From contig NZ_LBIP01000018.1 of the NCBI RefSeq assembly GCF_001280435.1, positions 124,001-188,000 of the forward strand: a stretch of 64,000 nucleotides of DNA, given 5' to 3'. This document shows, piece after piece, positions 16,148 through 25,309 of this stretch. A program made the position numbers and the translations under genes. Each line of letters opens with the position of its first letter. Positions within the stretch are counted from its first letter, which is position 1. The notes beneath the pieces are model-generated. The model was given only the letters and a program-made list of their open reading frames with translations. It was not told the DNA's origin and ran no database searches. The DNA comes from Mangrovimonas xylaniphaga (lineage in GTDB: Bacteria > Bacteroidota > Bacteroidia > Flavobacteriales > Flavobacteriaceae).

Positions 16148-16987
16148 ATGAGTAATATAAATTGGAAAACGGCCAAGGAATACGAAGATATCACGTATAA
16201 AAAATGCGATGGTGTCGCTCGTATTGCGTTCAACAGGCCAAATGTAAGGAATGCCTTTAGGCCTAAGACAACAAGTGAATTATATGATGCCTTTTACGAT
16301 GCCAATGAAGATGTAAATATCGGGGTGGTATTGTTATCTGCTGAAGGACCGTCGACTAAGGATGGCGTGTATTCTTTTTGCAGTGGAGGAGATCAAAAGG
16401 CGAGAGGCCATCAAGGTTATGTTGGAGAGGATGGTTACCATCGTTTAAATATTTTGGAAGTACAACGCTTGATTCGTTTTATGCCTAAAGCTGTGATTGC
16501 TGTGGTGCCAGGATGGGCTGTTGGTGGCGGCCATAGTTTACATGTGGTTTGCGATCTAACGCTGGCCAGTAAGGAACATGCCATTTTTAAACAAACCGAT
16601 GCTGATGTCACTAGTTTTGACGGTGGTTATGGTTCGGCTTATTTGGCCAAGATGGTGGGGCAGAAAAAGGCCAGGGAAATATTTTTCTTGGGAAGAAATT
16701 ATTCTGCTCAGGAAGCTTTTGAAATGGGAATGGTAAATGCCGTGATACCTCATGCCGAATTGGAAGATACCGCTTTTGAATGGGCTCAAGAAATATTGGC
16801 AAAATCCCCAACTTCTATTAAAATGCTAAAATTCGCAATGAACCTTACCGACGACGGAATGGTAGGGCAGCAAGTTTTTGCGGGAGAAGCGACGCGTTTG
16901 GCCTATATGACAGATGAGGCTAAAGAAGGTAGAAATGCCTTTTTGGAAAAGCGTAAGCCTAACTTCGACAAAAAGTGGATTCCTTAA
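16148..16987 (+). CDS. menB: 1,4-dihydroxy-2-naphthoyl-CoA synthase
   Basis: The 279-residue crotonase-fold enzyme closes the second ring of the naphthoquinone. Landmarks: FCSGGDQ and GWAVGGGHSLH (oxyanion hole), QTDADVTSFDGGYGSAYLAKMVG (active site) and the C-terminal FLEKRKPNFDKKWIP. The Asp in QTDADV sits where E. coli MenB has Gly, so this is the bicarbonate-independent type II form (family knowledge). It precedes menA by 17 bp and is likely co-transcribed. Confidence 0.96.
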   Translation: MSNINWKTAKEYEDITYKKCDGVARIAFNRPNVRNAFRPKTTSELYDAFYDANEDVNIGVVLLSAEGPSTKDGVYSFCSGGDQKARGHQGYVGEDGYHRLNILEVQRLIRFMPKAVIAVVPGWAVGGGHSLHVVCDLTLASKEHAIFKQTDADVTSFDGGYGSAYLAKMVGQKKAREIFFLGRNYSAQEAFEMGMVNAVIPHAELEDTAFEWAQEILAKSPTSIKMLKFAMNLTDDGMVGQQVFAGEATRLAYMTDEAKEGRNAFLEKRKPNFDKKWIP

Positions 16988-17004
16988 TTAGCTAGTACTA
17001 TTTT

Positions 17005-17907
17005 ATGAGTAAACTTAGCAGCTGGATTTCAGCATTTCGTTTGCGTACCTTGCCTTTGTCTTTATCTGGGATTATTATTGGAAGCTGTTTGGCAGCTTAT
17101 AATGGTTTTTTTGATATGGCTATTTTTGTGTTGGCGATGTTGACTACCGTTGGCTTTCAAATTCTATCCAATTTGGCCAATGATTATGGTGATGGCGTAA
17201 AGGGAACCGACAACGAAAACAGATTGGGCCCACAACGAGCCATTCAAAGTGGAAGCATTACGCCTACACAAATGATGGAGGCGATCAAGATTAACATTTT
17301 AATAGTGATTGTGTTGTCATTGTCCCTGATCTATGTGGCTTTGGGCCATGAGTATTTAGTATATTCCATAATTTTTATTGTGTTGGCTGCGGCCTGTGTG
17401 TATGCGGCCATCAATTATACCATGGGAGATTCGGCATATGGCTATAGGGGTTTGGGAGATGTTTTTGTATTCATATTTTTTGGTTTGGTAAGTGTTATGG
17501 GAAGCTATTTCCTTTATGCCAAACAATTGGATCACGTATTAGTATTACCTGCAATTGCTTTGGGCCTATTGAGTATAGGAGTTTTGAATCTGAATAATAT
17601 GAGAGATATAGATTCCGATACCTTATCCAATAAAATTACCATTGCGGTAAGATTGGGAAAGCAAAAAGCTAAAATATACCACTATGTTTTAGTGGGAGGG
17701 GCTATTTTATGTGCAGCACTGTTTGGAATTTTGTATTATAATTCGCCATTTAACTTAATTTTTGTATTGGCCTTTATTCCTTTGGTTAAGCACTTGATCA
17801 GTGTCAAAAAAGCGAAAACATCAGAAGATTTAGACAAGCAGCTGAAACCCCTTGCATTAACAACCTTTCTATTTTCTTTATTACTGGGAATAGGGCATAT
17901 TTTATAG
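17005..17907 (+). CDS. menA: 1,4-dihydroxy-2-naphthoate polyprenyltransferase
   Basis: The 300-residue integral membrane protein of the UbiA superfamily has about eight to nine hydrophobic segments. The two aspartate-rich motifs for prenyl diphosphate binding are visible: NDYGDGVKGTD (near residues 53-65) and NMRDIDSDTLSNK (near residue 200). It attaches the isoprenoid tail to DHNA in the inner membrane, giving demethylmenaquinone. It forms an operon with menB. A small promoter-terminator module (17941-18056) follows directly. Confidence 0.95.
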   Translation: MSKLSSWISAFRLRTLPLSLSGIIIGSCLAAYNGFFDMAIFVLAMLTTVGFQILSNLANDYGDGVKGTDNENRLGPQRAIQSGSITPTQMMEAIKINILIVIVLSLSLIYVALGHEYLVYSIIFIVLAAACVYAAINYTMGDSAYGYRGLGDVFVFIFFGLVSVMGSYFLYAKQLDHVLVLPAIALGLLSIGVLNLNNMRDIDSDTLSNKITIAVRLGKQKAKIYHYVLVGGAILCAALFGILYYNSPFNLIFVLAFIPLVKHLISVKKAKTSEDLDKQLKPLALTTFLFSLLLGIGHIL

Positions 17908-17940
17908 AAAATTTAACTTTAAAATATTGTAAATCAGTTC

Positions 17941-17970
17941 TTTGGTTGTATCTTTACAGTAATAATTTTG
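17941..17970 (+). promoter_or_regulatory. Promoter downstream of menA
   Basis: TTTG at 17941-17944, 18 nt spacer, TAATTTTG at 17963-17970: both Bacteroidota boxes. The predicted start of transcription is about 17975. Confidence 0.5.
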
Positions 17971-17974
17971 TAGG

Positions 17975-18056
17975 TCAACAATTTATGCTATATGTTGGCA
18001 ATAAAATTTGGGGCTTTGAAACTCAGATAAATTGTTAAATTTATCTGAGTTTTTTT
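17975..18056 (+). ncRNA. Candidate small RNA or regulatory leader between menA and the UPF0173 gene
   Basis: A promoter is followed after about 45 nt by a strong terminator, defining a transcript of some 80 nt. It contains a small CAACA/TGTTG hairpin and a 17-codon ORF (17985-18038, MLYVGNKIWG...) whose stop lies in the terminator loop, so a ribosome reading it would cover the 5' arm of the terminator. It is either an independent small RNA or a leader that controls read-through into the gene at 18086. No known RNA family is recognised. Confidence 0.4.
18019..18056 (+). terminator. Strong intrinsic terminator before the UPF0173 gene
   Basis: A 15-bp perfect stem AAACTCAGATAAATT / AATTTATCTGAGTTT with loop GTTA and a run of T. 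It ends 30 bp before the ATG at 18086, and no promoter is seen in those 30 bp. Confidence 0.85.
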
Positions 18057-18085
18057 GTTTTACTAATTCCATAACCAATTATTCC

Positions 18086-18763
18086 ATGAAAATTACATTT
18101 TACGGGCATGCCTGCCTTAAGATAGAAGTAAACGATGTTCATATTCTTGTAGACCCTTTTATAACTGGAAACCCTAAAGCAGACCAGATAGATATTGAGA
18201 CCATTAAAGCCGATTATATTTTGCTGACTCACGCCCACCAAGACCACACTTTGGATGCAGAGGTTATTGCCAAGCAGAACAATGCCATCATTGTTTCCAA
18301 TTTTGAAGTGACCAATCATTATGAGTCCAAGGGGATTGAAGTTCACCCTATGAACCATGGAGGTAAATGGGATTTTGAATTTGGAGTGGTGAAATATGTT
18401 AACGCCATTCATACGTCCTCATTTCCAGATGGCAGTTATGGTGGCCAACCGGGAGGTTTTGTGATTGAAGGAGAACATAAAAATATTTATATCGCTGGAG
18501 ATACCGCATTGACCATGGACATGAAATTGATCCCGATGCGCACCAAATTGGATTTGGCAGTGCTGCCAATTGGGGATAATTTTACAATGGATGTGGACGA
18601 TGCCATTATGGCCAGTGATTTTGTAGAATGCGATAAGGTGTTGGGCTACCATTACGATACCTTCGGCTATATTGAAATTGATCATGAAGAGGCCAAACGC
18701 AAGTTTTTTGATGCTAATAAAGATTTGATGCTTCTTGAAATAGGAGAGAGCATTGAGCTATAA
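18086..18763 (+). CDS. UPF0173-family metal-dependent hydrolase (metallo-beta-lactamase fold)
   Basis: The 225-residue protein begins MKITFYGHACLKIEV, exactly as the UPF0173 family does; the longer frame from 18032 would run through the terminator stem, so the ATG at 18086 is chosen. Metal ligands appear in THAHQDHTLD, followed by NHGG, AGDTALTMD and GYHYDTFGYIEID. No signal peptide: cytoplasmic. The substrate is not known for this family. Its only plausible promoter lies upstream of a terminator, which suggests read-through control or co-transcription with menBA. Confidence 0.85.
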   Translation: MKITFYGHACLKIEVNDVHILVDPFITGNPKADQIDIETIKADYILLTHAHQDHTLDAEVIAKQNNAIIVSNFEVTNHYESKGIEVHPMNHGGKWDFEFGVVKYVNAIHTSSFPDGSYGGQPGGFVIEGEHKNIYIAGDTALTMDMKLIPMRTKLDLAVLPIGDNFTMDVDDAIMASDFVECDKVLGYHYDTFGYIEIDHEEAKRKFFDANKDLMLLEIGESIEL

Positions 18764-18857
18764 TCCCAAAGTTCTAAAAGCTTACTTTTTAACTGGTAAA
18801 CTGTAACAGTCTAGTCAAATCTTCATCTGTATACTAGAAAGATTAAATTTTAAGGTT

Positions 18858-19610
18858 ATGAAAAGGATTAAATTACCATTTACGTTTTTATGCATTATTG
18901 TTTTAAGTGCTGTTCAATTAGGTTTTGGACAGGCTAACACGTTTGAAGTATCTTCATTTGATAAGGTTATTGTGAGTCCACATATAGAGGTTGTTTTTAG
19001 AAGCGGAGAAAAAGAAAGTGTGTTTGTCGAGATGTTGGGCGAACCTATTGAAAAGTTTAATGTAGAAGTCAAAAATAAAACACTTCAGTTGTATTTGGAT
19101 GGCGCGCAATTTGTAACTACCCATGATAAAAATACGGTAACAGGATATGGTTCGGTGCCGTTATATGAAGGCACCATTGTAAAAGCTGTTGTTACTTATA
19201 AAGATGCCAATAAATTCTCATTAAGAGGCGAAGAGCGTTTTCTATTTGAAGACATTGTGCAAATGTCAAAATTAACCCTGAATATTTATGGAGAATCGCA
19301 AGTATACATGAATGAGGTTATTTTAAAAGATCTGAAAGTGACCATTTATGGAGAGAGCTTTTTAAGGATTGATAAAGGAAGTATCGAGAATCAGAAGTTT
19401 ACGGCTTACGGGGAAGCTACGGTTAATACCATAGACGTTAACAATAATTCTACTAAAATTACAGCATACGGAGACGGAACATTTCAATGCAATGTATCGG
19501 GACGTTTAAAAGTAGTTGCTTACGGAGAGCCTGTAATTACCTATAAAGGGGATCCTATTTTAGATAATGGTCTTAAAATAGGTGAGGTCTCTTTAGTAAA
19601 AGTAGATTGA
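18858..19610 (+). CDS. Exported GIN-domain (DUF2807) protein
   Basis: The 250-residue protein has a signal peptide (MKRIKLPFTFLCIIVL..GFGQ) and then a repetitive beta-structure with recurring tyrosine-glycine turns (IYGESQVY, IYGESFLRI, AYGEATVN, AYGDGTFQ, AYGEPVIT). This fits the putative auto-transporter adhesin head GIN domain. Its role is unknown; it would sit in the periplasm or on the surface. It ends 14 bp from the convergent sterol desaturase-like gene, with no terminator visible between them. Confidence 0.8.
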   Translation: MKRIKLPFTFLCIIVLSAVQLGFGQANTFEVSSFDKVIVSPHIEVVFRSGEKESVFVEMLGEPIEKFNVEVKNKTLQLYLDGAQFVTTHDKNTVTGYGSVPLYEGTIVKAVVTYKDANKFSLRGEERFLFEDIVQMSKLTLNIYGESQVYMNEVILKDLKVTIYGESFLRIDKGSIENQKFTAYGEATVNTIDVNNNSTKITAYGDGTFQCNVSGRLKVVAYGEPVITYKGDPILDNGLKIGEVSLVKVD

Positions 19611-19624
19611 TATATTTAGGATGG

Positions 19625-20536
19625 CTACTTTTCAGGATCTTGAACTAAGGTCTTGGAATTTAGCCATTCCGTTCTTAAATCATCACTTAATTTTCCGTTA
19701 CCGTCATGTCTCCACCCCGGAGGCTTTAACAAGTAAAGGATTCTACTTCTCAAAGAAATTTTTGTTTGGAAGAAGTCTTTAAACATCTGAAACCATTCCA
19801 AAAATGCTATTTTAAATGGGTTGTAGGTATGTATGTTCTTTACCAATCCATAAGTCACTTTTTCATCTTCCAATTCTGGTTGAAACGTTCCAAACAATTT
19901 ATCCCAAATTATCAGTATTCCGGCATGATTTCGGTCTAAATACAAAGGGTTACTGCCGTGGTGTACTCGGTGATGGGAGGGCGTGTTCATAATGGCTTCA
20001 AACCAATTGGGCATTTTGTTGATTGCTTCCGTATGAATCCAAAACTGATAGAGTAGGCTTATGGACATTTGCAGTAAAATCATGGCAGGATGAAATCCTA
20101 AAAGGGGCAACCACAACCAAAACACAAAAGAATAAAATCCACCAGACCAAGTTTGTCTAAGCGCAGTACTTAGGTTGTAATGTTCAGATGAATGGTGAAC
20201 CACATGCGAAGCCCAAAATAACCGGCATTCATGGCTAATTCTGTGGAACCAATAATATGAAAAGTCATCTGCAAAAATTAGCAATACAAAACTCCACCAT
20301 GTTATTGGGATGGTCATAATTCTAAAATGGTTGTAAATGTAGAACAATGCCATTAACACAATTCCTTTACTTATAAATCCCAAGAGCACATTGCCAATTC
20401 CCATGGCAATGGAAGACAGGGCATCTTTGGTTTGATATCCTTTTAAATTTTGCTTGGTTGTAACGTATAACTCTATGGCCATGGCCAATATAAATACAGG
20501 AATGGCAAAGTGAATGATGTTTGGAAAATCTGGCAT
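19625..20536 (-). CDS. Sterol desaturase / fatty acid hydroxylase superfamily membrane protein
   Basis: The 303-residue protein has several membrane helices and the histidine clusters of the di-iron hydroxylase superfamily: HRISH, HVVHHSSEHYN, and HRVHHGSN. Members hydroxylate or desaturate lipids with O2 and a reductant. Bacteroidota homologues often lie near carotenoid or lipid genes, but here the neighbours are GIN-domain and DUF2490 genes, so the lipid substrate is not predictable. The fold and metal ligands are complete. Confidence 0.88.
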   Translation of the reverse strand: MPDFPNIIHFAIPVFILAMAIELYVTTKQNLKGYQTKDALSSIAMGIGNVLLGFISKGIVLMALFYIYNHFRIMTIPITWWSFVLLIFADDFSYYWFHRISHECRLFWASHVVHHSSEHYNLSTALRQTWSGGFYSFVFWLWLPLLGFHPAMILLQMSISLLYQFWIHTEAINKMPNWFEAIMNTPSHHRVHHGSNPLYLDRNHAGILIIWDKLFGTFQPELEDEKVTYGLVKNIHTYNPFKIAFLEWFQMFKDFFQTKISLRSRILYLLKPPGWRHDGNGKLSDDLRTEWLNSKTLVQDPEK

Positions 20537-20615
20537 TTAATGCGATATTTGAATTCTAAAATTACAGATTTTTAATTGTCTTTTTCATTTTATATTCCTT
20601 AAAAGTTTTATTGTT

Positions 20616-21311
20616 ATGACCTTTTCCTTCCGTGCCTTAGCCTTGTTGTGCTTTATTACTACAAGTCAGTTTTTGTTTAGTCAAAATCAGAATCAAACAG
20701 GGAGTTGGTACATGTATTTTTACAAACATCAATTTCAAAATAGTCAATTTGGGATTCAAGGGGATGTACAATATCGCAATTGGAATATCATAGGAGACTT
20801 GGAGCAGTTGTTATTACGTTCAGGTGTCACCTATCAACCAAAGGAAGCAGATGTATTGTTTACTTTGGGTTATGCTCATGTTACTTCGGGAGCATTAGGA
20901 GACTCTAATGATACCAATGCAGAAAGTAGAATATATCAAGAAGCATTGTTGCCGCAAAAAGTAGGTGGACGTTTCTATTTAACCCACCGATTTAGGTATG
21001 AGCAGCGCTTTGTGGAAGATCAGGATTTTAGAACGCGCTACCGTTACAATTTGTTTCTCAATATTCCTTTCACTGCAAAAACAATAAGTCCAAAGGTGTT
21101 TTATGCCGCGCTTTATAACGAACTCTTTATAAATGGCCAAACCGATATTGGAGACGGAAGAGAAGTAGAACTGTTTGACAGAAACCGAACCTATTTAGGA
21201 ATTGGTTATGTGTTGAATGAATCCATTCGTTTTCAATTGGGTTGGATGAACCAAAAAACGGCCAATAATGGCAAGGCGCAATTTCAGGTAAGCATGCATC
21301 ATAAGTTTTAA
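20616..21311 (+). CDS. DUF2490 outer-membrane-like protein
   Basis: The 231-residue protein has a signal peptide (MTFSFRALALLCFITTSQFLFSQ) and amphipathic beta-strands ending in an aromatic-containing strand (QVSMHHKF), as in small outer-membrane barrels. The pattern QTGSWYMYFYKHQF at the mature N-terminus and YQEALLPQKV in the middle fit DUF2490. No function is assigned. menC starts 23 bp after its stop, so co-transcription with menC is likely. Confidence 0.78.
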   Translation: MTFSFRALALLCFITTSQFLFSQNQNQTGSWYMYFYKHQFQNSQFGIQGDVQYRNWNIIGDLEQLLLRSGVTYQPKEADVLFTLGYAHVTSGALGDSNDTNAESRIYQEALLPQKVGGRFYLTHRFRYEQRFVEDQDFRTRYRYNLFLNIPFTAKTISPKVFYAALYNELFINGQTDIGDGREVELFDRNRTYLGIGYVLNESIRFQLGWMNQKTANNGKAQFQVSMHHKF

Positions 21312-21334
21312 TTAAGGTGTATTTTTGTGGGTAT

Positions 21335-22369
21335 ATGAAAGCAACGTATCATCAATACATTTTAAATTTTAAGCAGCCCAGTGGCACTTCAAGAGGCGTA
21401 TTACGAACTAAGGAGACTTGGTTTATTGTTTTGGAATCCGAAGGTAATCGAGGAATAGGAGAGTGCGGAATCTTGAGAGGATTGAGTGCCGATGACCGTC
21501 CAGATTACGAAGACCAGTTGCAGTGGACTTGCAATAACATTGAGATGGGTTTAGATGCCTTGCTTGAAAAGAATCGAGAATTTCCAAGCATTCAATTTGG
21601 GTTGGAAATGGCTTTTAGGTCTTTGGCAAGCACATCGCCCTTTTTGTTGTTTGAAACCAATTTTACAAAGAGGACAGATGCCATTCCCATAAACGGTTTG
21701 ATTTGGATGGGAGATGAAGCTTTTATGAAGCAACAGATAGCTGCTAAAATTGAAACTGGTTTTGGTTGTATCAAAATGAAAATTGGCGCAATAGATTTCG
21801 ATACTGAAATTGGCCTGTTGCAGTCTATCAGAAAAGAGTTTAGTTCAAAGGATATAGAACTTAGGGTGGATGCCAATGGAGCCTTTACTCCCGAAGAAGC
21901 ATTAGAAAAGCTCAAACGCCTTTCCAATTTGGATTTACATTCCATTGAACAGCCTATCAAGCAAGGGCAATTTGAAGAGATGGCAGCCTTGTGTGAAAAG
22001 ACGCCTTTGCCTATCGCATTGGATGAAGAGTTAATAGGAGTTTACGATTCAAAGGAAAGAGCGAAGCTTTTAGATGCGATTAATCCGCAATTCATCATTT
22101 TAAAGCCAAGTTTTATTGGAGGTTATCATGGAAGTGAAGAATGGATCAAAATGGCCGAAGAGCGGCAAATAGGCTGGTGGGTAACTAGTGCCTTAGAAAG
22201 CAATGTTGGATTGAATGCCATTGCTCAATGGACCTATACCTTATACCAAAACCAACCACAAGGTTTGGGGACGGGGAGTTTGTTTACCAACAATTTTGAA
22301 AGTCCTTTAGAAGTCAAGAAAGGGGCTTTGCATTACAATAACACTTTACATTGGAATTTTAATTTATAA
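21335..22369 (+). CDS. menC: o-succinylbenzoate synthase
   Basis: The 344-residue enolase-superfamily enzyme dehydrates SHCHC to o-succinylbenzoate. Barrel landmarks: the KxK pair in CIKMKIGA, metal ligands in RVDANGAF, IEQPI and ALDEEL, and the second lysine in FIILKPS. I chose the ATG at 21335 (MKATYHQYIL) over the GTG at 21317, whose six extra residues are not family-like. It is followed after 3 bp by the CPBP protease gene, forming a tight operon with it. Confidence 0.93.
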   Translation: MKATYHQYILNFKQPSGTSRGVLRTKETWFIVLESEGNRGIGECGILRGLSADDRPDYEDQLQWTCNNIEMGLDALLEKNREFPSIQFGLEMAFRSLASTSPFLLFETNFTKRTDAIPINGLIWMGDEAFMKQQIAAKIETGFGCIKMKIGAIDFDTEIGLLQSIRKEFSSKDIELRVDANGAFTPEEALEKLKRLSNLDLHSIEQPIKQGQFEEMAALCEKTPLPIALDEELIGVYDSKERAKLLDAINPQFIILKPSFIGGYHGSEEWIKMAEERQIGWWVTSALESNVGLNAIAQWTYTLYQNQPQGLGTGSLFTNNFESPLEVKKGALHYNNTLHWNFNL

Positions 22370-22372
22370 CAT

Positions 22373-23329
22373 ATGTATATAGAACAAGCATATAAGGTTT
22401 TGCACGAATGGTGGCGCTATGCCGTTGGGGTTTTGCTTATAGTTATTGCGGTAATTATTGGGCAAATTCCTTTTACAGGAGCCGTTTTTTTGGAAGCTCA
22501 CAACCAAGGGATGGACATGTTTAATATGAATGAGCAAACTATGATGACTATGTTGGAGTCAAATTTGAACCTGTTTTTAATGCTGCTGTCTTTTGCGGTG
22601 GGGTTGGCAGGTGTTTTGTTTGTGGCAAAGACTATTCATCACCAAAGTATTCGCTCGTTAACCACGAGTAGGCAAAAAATAGATTGGAAGCGTTTTTGGT
22701 TTGCTTTTATTTTCTGGGGAATTGTCTCTACAGGGCTGTCCTTGTTGGATTATTTCATGAATCCAGAAGGCTATGTGTTGAACTTTAAATTGGTGCCGTT
22801 CTTAATTCTTTGTGCTGTAGCTATTGTCATGGTGCCACTTCAAACCAGCTTTGAAGAGTATTTGTTCCGAGGGTATTTAATGCAGGGAATAGGTGTAATT
22901 ACCAAAAACAAATGGATGCCGCTACTGTTGACATCTGTAGTGTTTGGAGGATTGCATATCGCTAATCCTGAAGTAACCCAATTGGGCTACATAATTATGA
23001 TTTATTATATCGGGACAGGATTATTTTTGGGTATCCTAACCTTAATGGATGAAGGAATGGAACTGGCTTTGGGATTTCATGCGGCCAATAATTTGTTTAC
23101 GGCTTTGTTGGTAACTGCCGATTGGACCGCTTTCCAAACGCATTCAATATTAAAAGATATGTCCAGCCCAACAGCGGCTGGTTTTATGGATGTGTTTGTG
23201 CCCGTATTTATTCTATTCCCATTATTACTATTTGTATTCGCTAAAAAATATAATTGGACCGATTGGAAAGGGAAATTATTTGGAAGTGTTGAAGAGCCGC
23301 CCGCAGAGGACTATAAAATCATAGAATAA
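22373..23329 (+). CDS. CPBP-family intramembrane glutamic/metalloprotease
   Basis: The 318-residue polytopic membrane protein (about seven to eight hydrophobic segments) carries the Abi/CPBP signatures: TSFEEYLFRGYLMQGI (motif 1, EExxxR), FGGLHIANPE (motif 2) and GFHAANNL (motif 3). Eukaryotic relatives process CAAX proteins; bacterial ones are linked to protein maturation or peptide immunity, undetermined here. Its position directly behind menC is probably operonic convenience. A terminator follows at once. Confidence 0.88.
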   Translation: MYIEQAYKVLHEWWRYAVGVLLIVIAVIIGQIPFTGAVFLEAHNQGMDMFNMNEQTMMTMLESNLNLFLMLLSFAVGLAGVLFVAKTIHHQSIRSLTTSRQKIDWKRFWFAFIFWGIVSTGLSLLDYFMNPEGYVLNFKLVPFLILCAVAIVMVPLQTSFEEYLFRGYLMQGIGVITKNKWMPLLLTSVVFGGLHIANPEVTQLGYIIMIYYIGTGLFLGILTLMDEGMELALGFHAANNLFTALLVTADWTAFQTHSILKDMSSPTAAGFMDVFVPVFILFPLLLFVFAKKYNWTDWKGKLFGSVEEPPAEDYKIIE

Positions 23330-23330
23330 A

Positions 23331-23356
23331 AAAAGCGACCAAATTGGTCGCTTTTT
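23331..23356. terminator. Bidirectional intrinsic terminator
   Basis: AAAAGCGACCA / TGGTCGCTTTT with a 3-nt loop and A/T flanks, placed between the convergent CPBP and DUF3857 genes. Confidence 0.8.
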
Positions 23357-23377
23357 GTTTATGTATTCCGAGAGGAA

Positions 23378-25309
23378 TTATTCTACAGGCTTTAATAAAA
23401 TGGCAGCTTTGTTAAAATCGGAAGCGGCATTGATGACCTCTCTAAACTCTTCGTAGCGATCTAAATCGTATTCCACAGTCTTATAGAACTCTTGAATGGT
23501 GATAATGATTTTGTTGCCTTCCAATTTATAACTGGATTCAAACTTGGCCAGTTTTTCACCTTTATCGTTTTTGTAGCTTTTGTTAAGGTTTAAGCTGCTC
23601 AAACCTTCAGCAGTATACCCTTCTGGAATATGAACGGTAATGGTGTAATCGTATTGGTTTGGATAGCTCATTTCAATAGGATTCACACGTTCGGTCTCTT
23701 GGTACAATTCACTTTGGGTTCCAATAATAAGCCCCACTTGGAAAATATAGCTGTCTCCTGCATCCTCAATCAAAGATTCCGAAGAGACTTTAGAGTTCAC
23801 AATAAAAGGAACATTATACTTGGTTTGGTTGATGTCATTGTTCTCGGTAGAAAAGCTTATTTCCTGTTTGTCTTCAACCCCAGAACTGGTTAAATACTCC
23901 TTAAACTCTTTAATACCTTGTTCGCTTGATAGATTTAAAATAGCTCTATTGGTGGCAGACCAATGACCCGTGTATTCTTGGTGCATTTCAATAATGGCAC
24001 TTTCAATATCATCATTAAAGGTAATATCAGTCGTACGTTTTACTTGGCTGTAGTTAGGGTCATTTTGCTCAATTTTTTGGAAATAATGCCCTAAATCACG
24101 TTTGATGTAAAGCCCATAGTTGCCAAGAATGTTTGCAGGAGCTTCACCAACTCTATATTCAATGCGGTCTGGAGCAATGTATTTTTTCTCCGTAGGCAAA
24201 TAAATCAAAAACTCTCTAAGCATGCTCGGGATGAAGAATGTAGGGTCGAATTTATATTCAAATCTACTGGCTGTAATTACCACTTCGTATTCTACATCCA
24301 AAGCTTTTAGATAGTGGGCGTAGGCTTTTAAAATCCCAAAACTACTGGCGGAACGGTTTTCCAGAATATAGTCTAGATTGGAAAGTTCTTCGTTATTGTT
24401 TTTTACAATGTTGAAGTTGCTCTTTATGAAATTATCCACACGAGACGCTTTTTCAAACGTCGACATGTCTGTTTTACCTTCCGTGATAATCGGAAGATCG
24501 TTACTTACTTTAGGAGATACTTCCGAAGGGAAGAATTTGGTCCCCACGTTATAGGAAACATTGGTCCAAAACATTTCTTGAGAAATATCCTGTCCGTTAG
24601 GGAAACACTGGTAAACCACTGCTGTTTTATTGGCGTCAGGAGTAGCATATTCTTCTTCAACCATAGCAGGAATGTCCTTTAAAATAAGTGATTTTGCATT
24701 GTTTCCGTCTACAGTGATATCCTCAAATTTCACATCGGTTCTGTAGGCTTTCACGTTGGATTTTAGGTTTCCAGTAATGAAAGTGAATTCAGCATTCTTG
24801 ATTTTGTAATTACTTTGGATAGTTTCGGCTCCATACATGTCGAATTCTTTTTCAACGGTGTATAAAACCTCAATTTCCGAACCTTTTTCTACTCCTTCAA
24901 TGGCAAAAATCTTAAAGTCTCCGTATTCATCTACGTTCTTAACTTCTTTAATATTCTCTTGGTTCAAGACGGTTACCTTTCCTTTTGGGCTAATAGTTCT
25001 GGCCTTGATGTCTACCACTTTTTTAACCTCGTACATCGGGATGTAAACGGTGTTGTGTCTGGCAATCCCTTTGTCATCATTCACGCGAGTAATGGTATGC
25101 TCGGTCTCATAACGTTTAGGCTCGGGAGACATGATATTTGCCGAATATTCAACAATGTGTTTTTTTAGAATTCCTATGGAAGATTCTTCGGTTTCTTCTT
25201 TGGTGAGTTTATGTAATTTGGGTTTCTTTTCCCAATCATAGGTTCTGAATTGCTGTGCAAAACTGCTGCTTGTAGCAAGGAGCAGTACAATAAGAGCTCT
25301 TTTTATCAT
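23378..25309 (-). CDS. Exported DUF3857 protein, transglutaminase-like region without catalytic residues
   Basis: The 643-residue protein starts at MIKRALIVLLLATSSSFAQ, a clear signal peptide; the upstream frame to 25375 only reads into the neighbour. An N-terminal DUF3857 domain is followed by a transglutaminase-like region (RVDNFIKSNFNIV ... YLKALDVEYEVVITASR) and a C-terminal beta-rich part. Where the neighbour has YGDCKD, this protein has SSFGILK, and the later His and Asp are also missing, so it should be catalytically inactive. Its start shares a base with the stop of the upstream gene (TAATG), so the two are coupled. Confidence 0.82.
   Translation of the reverse strand: MIKRALIVLLLATSSSFAQQFRTYDWEKKPKLHKLTKEETEESSIGILKKHIVEYSANIMSPEPKRYETEHTITRVNDDKGIARHNTVYIPMYEVKKVVDIKARTISPKGKVTVLNQENIKEVKNVDEYGDFKIFAIEGVEKGSEIEVLYTVEKEFDMYGAETIQSNYKIKNAEFTFITGNLKSNVKAYRTDVKFEDITVDGNNAKSLILKDIPAMVEEEYATPDANKTAVVYQCFPNGQDISQEMFWTNVSYNVGTKFFPSEVSPKVSNDLPIITEGKTDMSTFEKASRVDNFIKSNFNIVKNNNEELSNLDYILENRSASSFGILKAYAHYLKALDVEYEVVITASRFEYKFDPTFFIPSMLREFLIYLPTEKKYIAPDRIEYRVGEAPANILGNYGLYIKRDLGHYFQKIEQNDPNYSQVKRTTDITFNDDIESAIIEMHQEYTGHWSATNRAILNLSSEQGIKEFKEYLTSSGVEDKQEISFSTENNDINQTKYNVPFIVNSKVSSESLIEDAGDSYIFQVGLIIGTQSELYQETERVNPIEMSYPNQYDYTITVHIPEGYTAEGLSSLNLNKSYKNDKGEKLAKFESSYKLEGNKIIITIQEFYKTVEYDLDRYEEFREVINAASDFNKAAILLKPVE

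Noticed and set aside
18032-18085. N-terminal extension of the UPF0173 protein to 18032
   Set aside because: The added codons run through the terminator stem, and the family starts at MKITFYGHACLKI.
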